Shown here: positions 50,416 to 63,504 of the stretch, piece by piece
Numbering within the stretch: the first letter of the stretch is position 1
Layout: each line of letters starts with the position of its first letter
From: Pectobacterium araliae
Lineage (GTDB): Bacteria; Pseudomonadota; Gammaproteobacteria; Enterobacterales; Enterobacteriaceae
NCBI RefSeq assembly: GCF_037076465.1
Contig: NZ_AP028908.1
Span: forward strand, 4,526,001-4,590,000
Reading direction: 5' to 3'
Length of the DNA: 64,000 bases
Made by a program: the position numbers and the translations under genes
The notes under the pieces: generated by a model
What the model saw: only the letters and a program-made list of their open reading frames with translations
Databases searched by the model: none
What the model was told of the DNA's origin: nothing

Positions 50416-50926
50416 TAGTGTACCTTTGCTCGCAATTGTTGCTTACAGCGGTACAGGTAAAACAACATTACTCAAACGCGTCATCCCTCTGCTAACTAAT
50501 CATGGCGTTCGGGTCGGATTAATTAAACATACACATCATCAGATGGATATTGATACGCCAGGTAAAGATAGCTATGAGCTCCGTAAGGCAGGCGCAGCAC
50601 AAACGATAGTTGCCAGCAGCCAAAGATGGGCGCTGATGACGGAGACTCCTGATCAGGAAGAACCAAATATTTACGATCTAGCTGGGAAAATGGATGCATC
50701 AACTCTCGACCTGGTGCTGGTTGAGGGTTTTAAACACGAGAAGATCGCTAAAATAGCCTTGTTTCGCCAATCATTGGATAAGGAATTAAGTGATTTGATC
50801 GATGAATATGTCATCGCGATTGCAGCGGATACAGAGATAAACACCCGACTTCCGGTGCTTGATATCAATCAACCAGAGCAGGTTGCTACCTTTATCCACC
50901 AATGGCTCAAAAATAACAGTCTTTAG
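50405..50926 (+). CDS. mobB: Molybdopterin-guanine dinucleotide biosynthesis adaptor MobB
   Basis: 173 residues (E. coli 175). A GTP-binding P-loop protein (AYSGTGKTTLLKR, residues about 13-25) that assists MobA. The HTHHQMDIDTPGKDSYELRKAG and VEGFKHEKI stretches, split here as HTHHQMDIDTPGKDS and VEGFKHEKI, are family features. The start is GTG at 50405, preceded by GGGAGGAG with 7 bases spacing; the overlap with mobA implies coupling. Confidence 0.95.
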   Translation: MNPNSVPLLAIVAYSGTGKTTLLKRVIPLLTNHGVRVGLIKHTHHQMDIDTPGKDSYELRKAGAAQTIVASSQRWALMTETPDQEEPNIYDLAGKMDASTLDLVLVEGFKHEKIAKIALFRQSLDKELSDLIDEYVIAIAADTEINTRLPVLDINQPEQVATFIHQWLKNNSL

Positions 50927-51073
50927 TTCAGAGCAGATCGCCATTCACACGAAGCCATTAGGTAATATCTGGTAGAAAGTGGACTTCTGAACCCAAATAC
51001 CAAGCTATCCATGCCTCATATTCATTATGCAGACTGCGGGATCTCGTAAAAATGTTCACAACGCACGCATAGC
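50927..51073. other. Spacer between mobB and the rRNA operon
   Basis: About 150 bases between convergent units. No gene or clear signal seen. Confidence 0.4.
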
Positions 51074-51103
51074 AAAAAGCCCCTGTCTTTCGACAGGGGC
51101 TTT
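51074..51103 (-). terminator. rRNA operon terminator
   Basis: On the minus strand AAAGCCCCTGTC (from 51103) - GAAA - GACAGGGGCTTTTT: a 12-bp stem with GNRA-type loop and T run, just after 5S. Confidence 0.95.
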
Positions 51104-51114
51104 CCACGTGTTTG

Positions 51115-51234
51115 ATGCCTGGCAGTTCCCTACTCTCACATGGGGAGACCCCACACTACCATCGGCGCTACGGCGTTTCACTGCTGAGTTCGGCATGGGG
51201 TCAGGTGGGACCACCGCGCTATCGCCGCCAGGCA
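51115..51234 (-). rRNA. rrf: 5S ribosomal RNA
   Basis: 120 bases, from TGCCTGGCGGC (51234) to the complementary GCCAGGCAT (51115). Differs from E. coli at a few positions only. Confidence 0.97.
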
Positions 51235-51365
51235 AATTCTGTTTCATTCCAACCGTTATGCTTCGCTCTCGCTCTCGCACAACCATCAGAACCAATACTA
51301 AAACAAGCTAAATATCAAAACATGTCTCTATGAGTCATCATCACTCAAAACACCTTCGGTGTTGT

Positions 51366-54273
<2,908 letters not shown>

Positions 54274-54483
54274 TCACAACCCGAAGGTGTCTTTGAGTAA
54301 TCAAAGTCACATATCGCGCTGCGATTATTTGAGAGACTCATTGACAGACTGATTCATCATTGACACCCGCAGGTATCAATGTTCATTCAGCTGTCATGTT
54401 TCAATTTTCAGCTTGTTCCAGATTGTTAAAGAGCAAAATACTTCGCAGCATACTGTTTCCAATACGCTCTGAAGTCTTTTTAA
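54274..54483 (-). other. Spacer between tRNA-Ala and 23S
   Basis: 210 bases of processed spacer containing the second boxA and sequences that pair around 23S for RNase III. Confidence 0.7.
54424..54435 (-). promoter_or_regulatory. Spacer boxA antitermination site
   Basis: On the minus strand TGCTCTTTAACA, the canonical boxA bound by NusB-NusE, between tRNA-Ala and 23S. Confidence 0.9.
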
Positions 54484-54559
54484 TGGTGGAGCTATGCGGG
54501 ATCGAACCGCAGACCTCCTGCGTGCAAGGCAGGCGCTCTCCCAGCTGAGCTATAACCCC
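54484..54559 (-). tRNA. alaT: tRNA-Ala (UGC)
   Basis: 76 bases with encoded CCA. Minus strand starts GGGGTTATAGCTCAGC; anticodon loop CTTGCAC gives TGC. In the 16S-23S spacer after tRNA-Ile. Confidence 0.97.
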
Positions 54560-54601
54560 ATCTCTACTTACAGTTACCTTAGATACCACTCATGGAAGAG
54601 T

Positions 54602-54678
<77 letters not shown>

Positions 54679-54751
54679 ATTAAGGTATTTCTGCTCGTTA
54701 TTTTCATCAGACAATCTGTGTGAGCACTTCACTTAACACACATCTTCTTGG

Positions 54752-56293
<1,542 letters not shown>

Positions 56294-56443
56294 AAGATTT
56301 GTTTGATTTGCTGAACTCGTCAGCGATGCTCAAAGAATTAAAACTGTTTATTCGTAATGAATTTACTGTTGTTCACTCTTCAAGACTTTTTATATCGTTA
56401 AGATACGGTCTTGTGAGTGCCCACACAGATTGTCTGATTATAT

Positions 56444-56455
56444 TGTTAAAGAGCA
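56444..56455 (-). promoter_or_regulatory. Leader boxA antitermination site
   Basis: On the minus strand TGCTCTTTAACA, in the rRNA leader downstream of P2. Confidence 0.92.
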
Positions 56456-56485
56456 GTGCCACTTCATCGGTGGCGCGGGCTGCAT

Positions 56486-56513
56486 ATACTATGCTTTTCC
56501 GCTGTAAAGTCAA
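56486..56513 (-). promoter_or_regulatory. rRNA promoter P2
   Basis: On the minus strand: -35 TTGACT (56508-56513), 16-base spacer, -10 TAGTAT (56486-56491), followed by a GC-rich stretch. Confidence 0.85.
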
Positions 56514-56593
56514 GTCATTACTGACCGCCTTCGTTGAATCTTTTTTCCTGACACCGCAATCGCGTGTCGCTGTTGCCGTGTCAGTGGAGGCGC

Positions 56594-56621
56594 ATTATAG
56601 GGACTTCTCGCACGCTGACAA
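56594..56621 (-). promoter_or_regulatory. rRNA promoter P1
   Basis: On the minus strand: -35 TTGTCA (56616-56621), 16-base spacer, -10 TATAAT (56594-56599), discriminator GCGCC, the stringent-control pattern of rrn P1. The AT-rich bases just upstream (AATTATTTTGCATTT) look like an UP element. Confidence 0.93.
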
Positions 56622-56721
56622 GTGCTAAATGCAAAATAATTACCGAGTGAGTTTTTTTTCAGCAAAGCGCATTAAAAGACAGCGTTATGCCGGGTTTTTC
56701 AGCGTTTTCTTAGCCAAAATA

Positions 56722-57717
56722 TTACCGAACAGACTGGCGCACCATTAATTCTGGCGTCAGCACCAACACATTGGGTTCAGTATTTGGATGTTCCAGGCGA
56801 TACAGCAACGTATCAACCGCTAATTCGCCGAGTTCATCCTTTGGTTGATGAACCGTAGTGAGAGGCGGAGACATATAGCGGGCCAGTTCAATATCATCGT
56901 AACCAATAACCGCCATGTCTTGAGGGATTGAAAGCCCTGCCTGATAAAGAGCGTGGTAAACACCAACAGCCATTGCATCGTTACTGGTGAACACCGCTTC
57001 GGGCTTATCTTCCAGCGCTAACAACTGCTGCATCGCGCGGTAGCCCGTTTCAAATTCAAAATCACCAAAAATCTCATAATCAGCGGGAACAGATAGCCCC
57101 GCGAGCTGCATCGCCTGTCGATAACCTTCTAATCGGTTATAGGCTGTCGTCTTATCTTTCGGACCCGCAATGCAGGCTATCTTTTTATAACCACGAGAAA
57201 TGAGGTAATTAGTCGCGATCTCGCCGCCGAGCAGAGAGTTATCTTTAATGACATCCATGACGCCTTCAAAGGGTGCCCAATCCATCATGACCATCGGTAT
57301 AGAAGGATAGCGGCTCATCATTTCAGGCAAAGGGCGATGGCTTTCGGTGCACATAAGCAGTACACCGTCGACCCGCTTTTGCAGCAGCGTTTCGAGACTA
57401 TGGCTCATTCTGTCGTGATCGCCCTCGGTGTTGCACAGAATCAGGCTATAGCCTCGCTCATAACAACAGCGCTCTACGCCCCGAACCACTTCGGCATAAA
57501 ACGGGTTACTACTGGCCGTGAGCAACATGCCGATGGTACGGGTCTGGTTTATTTTCAGACTTCTGGCCAGCGCAGACGGCGCATAGTTGAGATCCTCAAC
57601 AGCCTTCATCACCTTTTCGCGAATGCTATCACTAACAAAGCGATTGTTATTAATGACGTGAGATACGGTAGAAGTAGAAACGCCCGCCAAACGGGCGACA
57701 TCTTTCATGGTGGCCAA
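56722..57717 (-). CDS. rbsR: Ribose operon repressor RbsR
   Basis: 331 residues (E. coli 330). LacI family: N-terminal helix-turn-helix and hinge ([31 protein letters not shown]) and a periplasmic-binding-like ribose domain (about 60-331). It represses rbsDACBKR at the operators near 62560 and 62637. Last gene of the operon, three bases after the rbsK stop. Read-through from here would enter the rRNA operon promoter region; I see no strong terminator between. Confidence 0.96.
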   Translation of the reverse strand: MATMKDVARLAGVSTSTVSHVINNNRFVSDSIREKVMKAVEDLNYAPSALARSLKINQTRTIGMLLTASSNPFYAEVVRGVERCCYERGYSLILCNTEGDHDRMSHSLETLLQKRVDGVLLMCTESHRPLPEMMSRYPSIPMVMMDWAPFEGVMDVIKDNSLLGGEIATNYLISRGYKKIACIAGPKDKTTAYNRLEGYRQAMQLAGLSVPADYEIFGDFEFETGYRAMQQLLALEDKPEAVFTSNDAMAVGVYHALYQAGLSIPQDMAVIGYDDIELARYMSPPLTTVHQPKDELGELAVDTLLYRLEHPNTEPNVLVLTPELMVRQSVR

Positions 57718-57720
57718 AAA

Positions 57721-58647
57721 TCACCCCTGAGCTTGTAAAAATGTGTCGATCTCTTCACGCCACGGGACAGAAGGTTGCGCACCTCGGCGAGTTACCGCAA
57801 TAGCCGCCGCCGCATGAGCGAACGTCACAGCAGAAAACATTGGCCGGTTTTCCAGCAAGGCGGTAACCAACGCACCATTAAAGGTGTCTCCAGCGGCAAT
57901 AGTATCTACCGCTTTTACGCGATACCCCGGAATACGCTGCCCTTCACCACCTTCACTCAACCATACACCACGGCTACCCAATGTGATAAGTACTGTCTCG
58001 ATACCTTTATCATGCAGCACCTGTGCAGCGCGAGCCGCATCTTCTTCTGTCTCAACGGTAATTCCCGTCAGGAACTGCGCTTCGGTTTCATTCGGCGTGA
58101 TCATATCGACTAGCGATAGCAGTTCATCAGGCAGTTCACGGGCAGGCGCGGGATTAAGAATCACTTTTGTTTGGTGTTCGTGCGCCAGTTTGGCGGCCGC
58201 GATGACCGTTTCCAACGGCGATTCAAGCTGCATAAGCAATGCAGAAGCATCAATAATGTGTTGCCGATGACGATGAAGATAATCAGGCGACACAGCAGCA
58301 TTCGCGCCTGCATTAATCGCGATCATATTCTCAGCGTCGGCGTTAACAAAAATCAGCGCAACGCCAGTGGTTTCCCCGGAGATAGCCTCAACGGAGGAAA
58401 CATCAATATTGTCCTTGGATAGCTGCTGACAAATGCGGGCGCCGATATCATCTTCTCCGACGCAGGCAATAAAGGCGATATCAGCACCACTTCGGCCAGC
58501 GGCAACGGCCTGATTAGCGCCTTTCCCGCCGAAAGCGACGCTATACTGTTCACCGATCACCGTTTCGCCCGGGCGGGGAAATTGCTCAAGATTGAGAATA
58601 TGGTCAGCATTAATACTGCCCAGCACCACCAGCTTACCCGTTTTCAT
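57721..58647 (-). CDS. rbsK: Ribokinase
   Basis: 308 residues (E. coli 309). PfkB-family sugar kinase: GSINADHILN, GGKGANQAVAAGRSG (PfkB signature 1) and DTIAAGDTFNGALVTAL (signature 2 with the catalytic aspartate). It makes ribose-5-phosphate after RbsD supplies the right anomer. The ATG at 58647 starts MKTGKLVVLGSINAD; GGGA lies about 9 bases before it. The longer ORF has no support. Confidence 0.96.
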   Translation of the reverse strand: MKTGKLVVLGSINADHILNLEQFPRPGETVIGEQYSVAFGGKGANQAVAAGRSGADIAFIACVGEDDIGARICQQLSKDNIDVSSVEAISGETTGVALIFVNADAENMIAINAGANAAVSPDYLHRHRQHIIDASALLMQLESPLETVIAAAKLAHEHQTKVILNPAPARELPDELLSLVDMITPNETEAQFLTGITVETEEDAARAAQVLHDKGIETVLITLGSRGVWLSEGGEGQRIPGYRVKAVDTIAAGDTFNGALVTALLENRPMFSAVTFAHAAAAIAVTRRGAQPSVPWREEIDTFLQAQG

Positions 58648-58674
58648 TATGTCGAATCCCGCTATGTTAATAAT

Positions 58675-58697
58675 GCGCCACCACAAACGGGTGGCGC
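58675..58697 (-). other. Intercistronic hairpin rbsB-rbsK
   Basis: A perfect 8-bp stem, GCGCCACC (58675-58682) with GGTGGCGC (58690-58697), directly after rbsB. Without a T run, it most likely protects the rbsDACB part of the mRNA and lowers rbsKR output, giving the excess of binding protein such systems need (inference). Confidence 0.6.
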
Positions 58698-58718
58698 GAG
58701 CCCTGCTTTATTCTTTAC

Positions 58719-59606
58719 TTATTTAGCGACCAGCTTCAGGTCAACCGGAATGATGGCCTGCGTTTTTTCACCTTTCAGCACTTTCGCAGCCGTTTCGATA
58801 CCGATTACGCCGATCTGGTCTGGACGCTGAGCCACCGTTGCTGCCAGCTTGCCTGACTCAACGGCCTTCACGCCATCCTGAGTACCGTCAAAGCCCACAA
58901 CCAGCACATCTGTTTTACCTGCGGTTTGCAGTGCACGCAGTGCGCCCAGCGCCATTTCATCGTTCTGAGCAAATACGGCCTGAACGTCAGGGTGCGCGGT
59001 CAGCAGGTTCTGCATCACGTTCAGCCCTTTAGTACGGTCAAAATCAGCAGGCTGGCTGGCCAGCATAGCGAATTTATTTTTCTCAGCAGATTTCATGAAA
59101 CCCGCCCCACGCTCACGCGCGGCAGAGGTTCCTGCAATCCCTTCCAACTGAATCACCTTGGCACCTTCACCCAATTTCTTGGCAATGAAATCACCGGCAA
59201 CTTTACCGCCGAACGCGTTATCAGAAGCCACGTGGCTCACCACTTCACCACTGCTAGCAACGCGATCCAGCGTAATGACCGAAATTTTTGCCTGATTAGC
59301 CATTTTAATCGCATTGCCTACTGCATCAGAATCGGTTGGGTTGATCAGCAAGACTTTGGTGCCACGTACCGTCAGATCCTGAACGTTAGCCAGTTCTTTC
59401 GCTGGGTTATTCTGGGAGTCCAGCACAATCAACTCATAGCCCAGTTTGTCAGCTTCTTTCTGCGCCCCCTCTTTCATGGAAACAAAGAACGGGTTATTCA
59501 GCGTAGAAACCACCAGCGCAACCGTATCTTTGGCCAAGGCATTAGCACTGACAGTCGCGCTCAGCGCAACAGCGGAAACCAGAGTAGCCAGCTTTTTCAT
59601 ATTCAT
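58719..59606 (-). CDS. rbsB: Ribose-binding periplasmic protein
   Basis: 295 residues (E. coli 296). Signal peptide to about residue 25 (SANALA), then a two-lobed type I periplasmic binding protein ([19 protein letters not shown] start; [28 protein letters not shown]). It delivers ribose to RbsAC and is also the ribose receptor for chemotaxis by Trg where present. The ATG at 59606 follows AGGA by 7 bases. Confidence 0.97.
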   Translation of the reverse strand: MNMKKLATLVSAVALSATVSANALAKDTVALVVSTLNNPFFVSMKEGAQKEADKLGYELIVLDSQNNPAKELANVQDLTVRGTKVLLINPTDSDAVGNAIKMANQAKISVITLDRVASSGEVVSHVASDNAFGGKVAGDFIAKKLGEGAKVIQLEGIAGTSAARERGAGFMKSAEKNKFAMLASQPADFDRTKGLNVMQNLLTAHPDVQAVFAQNDEMALGALRALQTAGKTDVLVVGFDGTQDGVKAVESGKLAATVAQRPDQIGVIGIETAAKVLKGEKTQAIIPVDLKLVAK

Positions 59607-59630
59607 ACTCAATTCCTGTGTGAATGAAGG

Positions 59631-60599
59631 TTATTTACTGCTTTTGTTATCTACCAGAACCGCCAGCAAGATAACGACTGCTTTAACGATCATTTGGTAG
59701 TAAGAAGAAACACCTAATAAATTCAGTCCATTGTTGAGAAAACCAAGGATAAGTGCGCCGATCAACGTACCAACAATACGCCCCTTGCCACCAGCCAGAC
59801 TGGTGCCGCCCAATACCACGGCCGCGATGGCATCCAGCTCATACCCTGTACCCGCTGTAGGCTGTGCAGAGGACAAACGTGCAACTTCAATAATTCCCGC
59901 CAGGGCAGACAGCAGCCCACACAGGGAATAGACAATAATCTTGATCTTATCAACGCTGATACCGGATAAGCGGGTCGCGGATTCATTACCGCCAAGCGCA
60001 TAGATATAGCGCCCCAGTCGCGTATGGTGCAGCATGTACCAGGTTGCAACGAAGACGATAGCCATGATCCAAATTGGCGTCGGAATCCCCAACGGACGAC
60101 CGATACCGAACCAGCCAAACGCATCTGCCACGTCGGAAAAACCCGTATTAACCGGGCTACCATTGGTATAAACCATCGTCACGCCACGCAGTAACAGCAT
60201 CATGACCAGCGTAGCGATAAATGCCTGCACTTTGCCTTTGGAAACGATGATGCCCGTGCCCGCACCGATCAGCGCGCCCAGTGCCAGTGCGCCAAATACC
60301 GCCACCAGCGCATTAACTTCAAGCCCAACGATGGAAGCCGCAACGGCACCCGTCAGTGCCAACAGTGAACCCACCGACAAATCGATGCCCGAGGTCAAAA
60401 TCACCAGCGTCATACCGACGGCCATAATGGCGTTTACCGACGTCTGCTGGAGAATATTGAACAGGTTATTCAGGGTGAAAAAATTAGGGCTCATGGCGGA
60501 CACAACCGCAATCAGGATTAGGAGTGCGATCAGCGATTTCTGCTCCAGTAACCACTCTTTGCTGAACCAGCGTTTTGCCGCGATAGATTGAGAACTCAT
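59631..60599 (-). CDS. rbsC: Ribose ABC transporter permease
   Basis: 322 residues (E. coli 321). A BPD_transp_2 permease with 8-10 membrane helices; the conserved MAVGMTLVILTSGIDLSVGS and LGGTSLAGGKGRIVGT stretches are present. It forms the membrane channel with RbsA. The ATG at 60599 (MSSQSIAAKRW) follows AGGAG by about 10 bases. Confidence 0.96.
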   Translation of the reverse strand: MSSQSIAAKRWFSKEWLLEQKSLIALLILIAVVSAMSPNFFTLNNLFNILQQTSVNAIMAVGMTLVILTSGIDLSVGSLLALTGAVAASIVGLEVNALVAVFGALALGALIGAGTGIIVSKGKVQAFIATLVMMLLLRGVTMVYTNGSPVNTGFSDVADAFGWFGIGRPLGIPTPIWIMAIVFVATWYMLHHTRLGRYIYALGGNESATRLSGISVDKIKIIVYSLCGLLSALAGIIEVARLSSAQPTAGTGYELDAIAAVVLGGTSLAGGKGRIVGTLIGALILGFLNNGLNLLGVSSYYQMIVKAVVILLAVLVDNKSSK

Positions 60600-60606
60600 G
60601 TCTGAC

Positions 60607-62112
60607 TTACTCCTGCTTTGCACCGTATTGCTTACCAACAGCCGCAGCCATCAGTGCTTCCTGGGTTGCTTGCTCAATCGGGAAATCACCGCTTAAGCGC
60701 CCTTCATGCATCACAATGATGCGATCGCTCATTCCCAAGACTTCGGGCATTTCGGATGACACCAATATGATGCTCAACCCTTCTTCTTTGAATTGATTGA
60801 TTAGCTGATAAATTTCTTTCTTCGCCCCCACATCAACGCCACGCGTCGGCTCATCAAGGATCAGGACATTCGGGCGCGTCATCAGACCACGGGCAATCGC
60901 CACTTTTTGCTGATTACCACCGGACAGCAAACCGATAGGCTGCATCATCGAAGGCGTTTTAACGTTGAATAGGCGAATAAAGTCGGCGACGGCCAACTGC
61001 TCTTCGGCGTGTTTGAGACGACCGCCCGCATGGCTGAAATAGCGCAATGCAGTTAACGACATGTTTTCTTTCACCGACATGCCCAGCACCAGACCATCTC
61101 GCTTACGATCTTCAGAGATATAAACGATGCCATTCGCTAAGCCATCCTGCGGTTTACGGGTCACCACGTCGCGGCCATCCAGCGTCACATTGCCGCCAGT
61201 GCGCGGTAGCGCCCCGTAGAGAATCTTCATCAGTTCAGTTCGGCCCGCGCCCATCAGCCCTGCGACGCCCAGAATTTCACCTTTCCGCACCGTAAAGCTA
61301 ACGCGCTCTACGCCCGGTCCCGACAGGTTCTGCACCTTAAGCCGCACCTCTCCCGGTGCTTTATTCGAGCGTGGGTACTGATCTTCCAGCTTGCGCCCCA
61401 CCATCATTTCAATCAGCGTATCTTCCTGTAATTCACTGACCGGACGCTCGCCGATAAGCTGACCATCGCGGAAAACAGTAATGTCATCGCAGATTTCAAA
61501 GATTTCTTTCAAACGGTGGGAAATATAAACGATGCCGCATCCCTGAGATTGCAGCTCTTTGATCACGCTGAATAGCGCCGCGGTTTCGGTATCCGTCAGG
61601 GCATCGGTAGGTTCATCCATGATGATGACTTTCGATTCAAAGCTCAGCACTTTGGAAATTTCTACCATTTGCTGATCGCCAATCGATAAATCCCCGACCA
61701 TACGACGGCTGTCGTAGCGCAGATTAAGGCGTTTCAGCAGCTTATCGGCTTCCGCATACATCTTGTTCCAATCGATACGACCGAAACGATTGGTAAATTC
61801 ACGACCGAGAAAGATATTCTCGGCAATCGTGAGCTGGGGAATCAGGTTAAGTTCCTGATGGATAATACCGATACCTGCTTCCTGAGATGCTTTCGGCCCG
61901 CTGAAATCCACCTCTTGCCCCAGAAAATGGATGCTGCCAGCATCTTTACGGTAGATCCCAGTCAGGACTTTCATCATGGTGGACTTGCCCGCACCGTTCT
62001 CGCCCACCAGCGCCATCACTTTTCCCGGGTAGACATTGAGTGCCGCACCGGAAAGCGCTTTAACGCCGGGAAAAGATTTCGTGATGCCTTGCAGTTGCAG
62101 TAAAGGTTGCAT
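60607..62112 (-). CDS. rbsA: Ribose ABC transporter ATP-binding protein
   Basis: 501 residues, as in E. coli. Two fused ABC domains. The first has a full Walker A (GENGAGKST) and signature [13 protein letters not shown]; the second has a degenerate Walker A ([12 protein letters not shown]) but a good [13 protein letters not shown] signature and [15 protein letters not shown]. Such asymmetry is normal for sugar ABC ATPases of this class. It starts 7 bases after rbsD. Confidence 0.97.
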   Translation of the reverse strand: MQPLLQLQGITKSFPGVKALSGAALNVYPGKVMALVGENGAGKSTMMKVLTGIYRKDAGSIHFLGQEVDFSGPKASQEAGIGIIHQELNLIPQLTIAENIFLGREFTNRFGRIDWNKMYAEADKLLKRLNLRYDSRRMVGDLSIGDQQMVEISKVLSFESKVIIMDEPTDALTDTETAALFSVIKELQSQGCGIVYISHRLKEIFEICDDITVFRDGQLIGERPVSELQEDTLIEMMVGRKLEDQYPRSNKAPGEVRLKVQNLSGPGVERVSFTVRKGEILGVAGLMGAGRTELMKILYGALPRTGGNVTLDGRDVVTRKPQDGLANGIVYISEDRKRDGLVLGMSVKENMSLTALRYFSHAGGRLKHAEEQLAVADFIRLFNVKTPSMMQPIGLLSGGNQQKVAIARGLMTRPNVLILDEPTRGVDVGAKKEIYQLINQFKEEGLSIILVSSEMPEVLGMSDRIIVMHEGRLSGDFPIEQATQEALMAAAVGKQYGAKQE

Positions 62113-62119
62113 GGATGCC

Positions 62120-62539
62120 TCAGAACGTTACGCCAGCACACAGGATGACATTGGCATACGGGGAGCACTCTCCGCTGCGAATGATGGCCCGGCTTTTGCC
62201 GCTTTGGGTTTTAAATTCTTCATGGCTGACATAGTGCAATGCAATTGAGTTTCCCTGGTGTTGTTCTAGTTGCTTCAATTGATCGAGTAATGCGTCATGG
62301 ACTGCGGGGTTCTTTTCAATCATCTCTTCCGCCAGAATAGCGGCCTCTACCTGCATTTCACTGGTGACAACATTAACCACCTGCAAAAACGTTGGCACAT
62401 TGTGCGTCAACGCCAGATCGATACGGGTCGTTGTTTCTGGAATCGGTAAACCCGCATCGCCAATAACCAGGCTATCGGTATGCCCCAGCCGGGCAATCAC
62501 GGAAGAAATATCTGAATTCAATAATGCTGCTTTTTTCAT
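62120..62539 (-). CDS. rbsD: D-ribose pyranase
   Basis: 139 residues, as in E. coli. It interconverts beta-pyran and beta-furan ribose so that ribokinase gets its substrate. The catalytic histidine lies in [19 protein letters not shown] and the C-terminus [17 protein letters not shown] is the family hallmark. First gene of the operon, with an RbsR operator directly upstream. Confidence 0.97.
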   Translation of the reverse strand: MKKAALLNSDISSVIARLGHTDSLVIGDAGLPIPETTTRIDLALTHNVPTFLQVVNVVTSEMQVEAAILAEEMIEKNPAVHDALLDQLKQLEQHQGNSIALHYVSHEEFKTQSGKSRAIIRSGECSPYANVILCAGVTF

Positions 62540-62551
62540 CTCTCATCCCAC

Positions 62552-62569
62552 CAGCGAAACGTTTCGCTG
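62552..62569. promoter_or_regulatory. RbsR operator 1
   Basis: CAGCGAAACGTTTCGCTG, a perfect 18-base palindrome equal to the E. coli rbs operator core, 13 bases upstream of the rbsD start. Confidence 0.92.
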
Positions 62570-62619
62570 ATAATATTCTAGAAAAAGAAGAGAGAAAGGC
62601 AACGAAGAAATAAAAAAAA

Positions 62620-62635
62620 TGTGATCGCCATCGAA
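62620..62635 (-). promoter_or_regulatory. Possible CRP site of the rbs operon
   Basis: TGTGA-N6-TCGAA: one perfect CRP half site, one poor; it abuts the second RbsR operator. Confidence 0.4.
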
Positions 62636-62645
62636 ACGTTTCGCT
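62630..62645. promoter_or_regulatory. RbsR operator 2 (auxiliary)
   Basis: ATCGAAACGTTTCGCT: the palindromic core CGAAACGTTTCG is complete; centre 77 bp from operator 1, so DNA looping by RbsR is possible. Confidence 0.78.
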
Positions 62646-62813
62646 AACAAAAAATAAAGACAAGATCACGAGGTTATTTACCCTAGATAACTCAGGTTTC
62701 AGGAAGATGGCAAAGAAAGGCGTCTCGGAGAGCTTAATCACATCGACTACTCGGGTGAACCAATGTAGGCAACGTGAAACATGGCGGATATAGATGGTTG
62801 ATAAATAGAGAAA

Positions 62814-62833
62814 TGGCGGGCAATAGCCCGCCA
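62814..62833 (-). terminator. Terminator of ygiW
   Basis: On the minus strand TGGCGGGC - TATT - GCCCGCCA, an 8-bp stem followed by TTTCTCTATTT, about 20 bases after the ygiW stop. Confidence 0.82.
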
Positions 62834-62854
62834 CGAGGGATTGACAATAACGGA

Positions 62855-63250
62855 TTAGAGTTTACGAATCTGCTTCACATCCAGCTCGACGGAATTGAAG
62901 TCTTTATCCAACTCACCCTGAATTTCCACTTTATCCGTGGGCGAAATCATCTGACCATTCCAACGCTTGTGATCGATTTCAACTTCTATCGTGCCTGTCG
63001 AATCTCGGAACAAATAGTTCTCATCACCAACCCGTTTTTCAATATTGCCACTCAGCGTAACCCAACTATCGTCACGCAGATCTTTAGCCTTAGCGACTGT
63101 CGTGAGGGAATTCTGTGGATCGCTAAATCCCCCTTTATGTGTGCCAACTGCGGGCGTATCTGGGTTGACGAAACCACCGCCGCTTTGTGCAGCAAATACG
63201 GGTGCAGAAACCAGAGCGGTAATGGCGAATAACGCAGCTGCTTTTTTCAT
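62855..63250 (-). CDS. ygiW: YgiW/BOF-family periplasmic stress protein
   Basis: 131 residues (E. coli YgiW 130). Signal peptide to about residue 20 (SAPVFAA), a short glycine-rich linker (QSGGGFVNPDTP; GGFSDPQNS), then the bacterial OB-fold domain (AKDLRDDSWVTLSGNI, DSTGTIEVEIDHKRW, KVEIQGELDKDFNSVELDVKQI). E. coli YgiW supports peroxide, cadmium and acid resistance. Divergent from qseB, as in E. coli, with a PmrA/QseB-like repeat between. Confidence 0.95.
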   Translation of the reverse strand: MKKAAALFAITALVSAPVFAAQSGGGFVNPDTPAVGTHKGGFSDPQNSLTTVAKAKDLRDDSWVTLSGNIEKRVGDENYLFRDSTGTIEVEIDHKRWNGQMISPTDKVEIQGELDKDFNSVELDVKQIRKL

Positions 63251-63364
63251 AATATTCCTTCCTTATTTTGCCTGTTGTTTCGCAATAAATTATTTCTCAG
63301 TAAAGTATTTCGCAGTCAGCCTGCGGGAGTAATCGGTCTTCGGGAAGGATTAAAGCAAACCGTT

Positions 63365-63381
63365 CTTAACAGAATCTTAAG
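63365..63381. promoter_or_regulatory. PmrA/QseB-type direct repeat
   Basis: CTTAAC (63365-63370), five bases, CTTAAG (63376-63381): two CTTAA half sites at an 11-bp period, the PmrA-box layout of OmpR-family regulators. It lies in the 254-base region shared by ygiW and qseB. Confidence 0.65.
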
Positions 63382-63504
63382 GAATCAGCGTTTGGATTTT
63401 TATTTTTTTATATTGCCGAAATCGCCCGATTTCAGCGATTTGTCCTGTACACGTTGCCCAACGATTTCGTATAAAACCGGAAAAGGCGCAAATGCGAGGC
63501 AGCC

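Noticed and set aside
62472..62834. 120-codon minus-strand ORF upstream of rbsD
   Set aside because: It covers both RbsR operators and the rbs promoter and overlaps rbsD.
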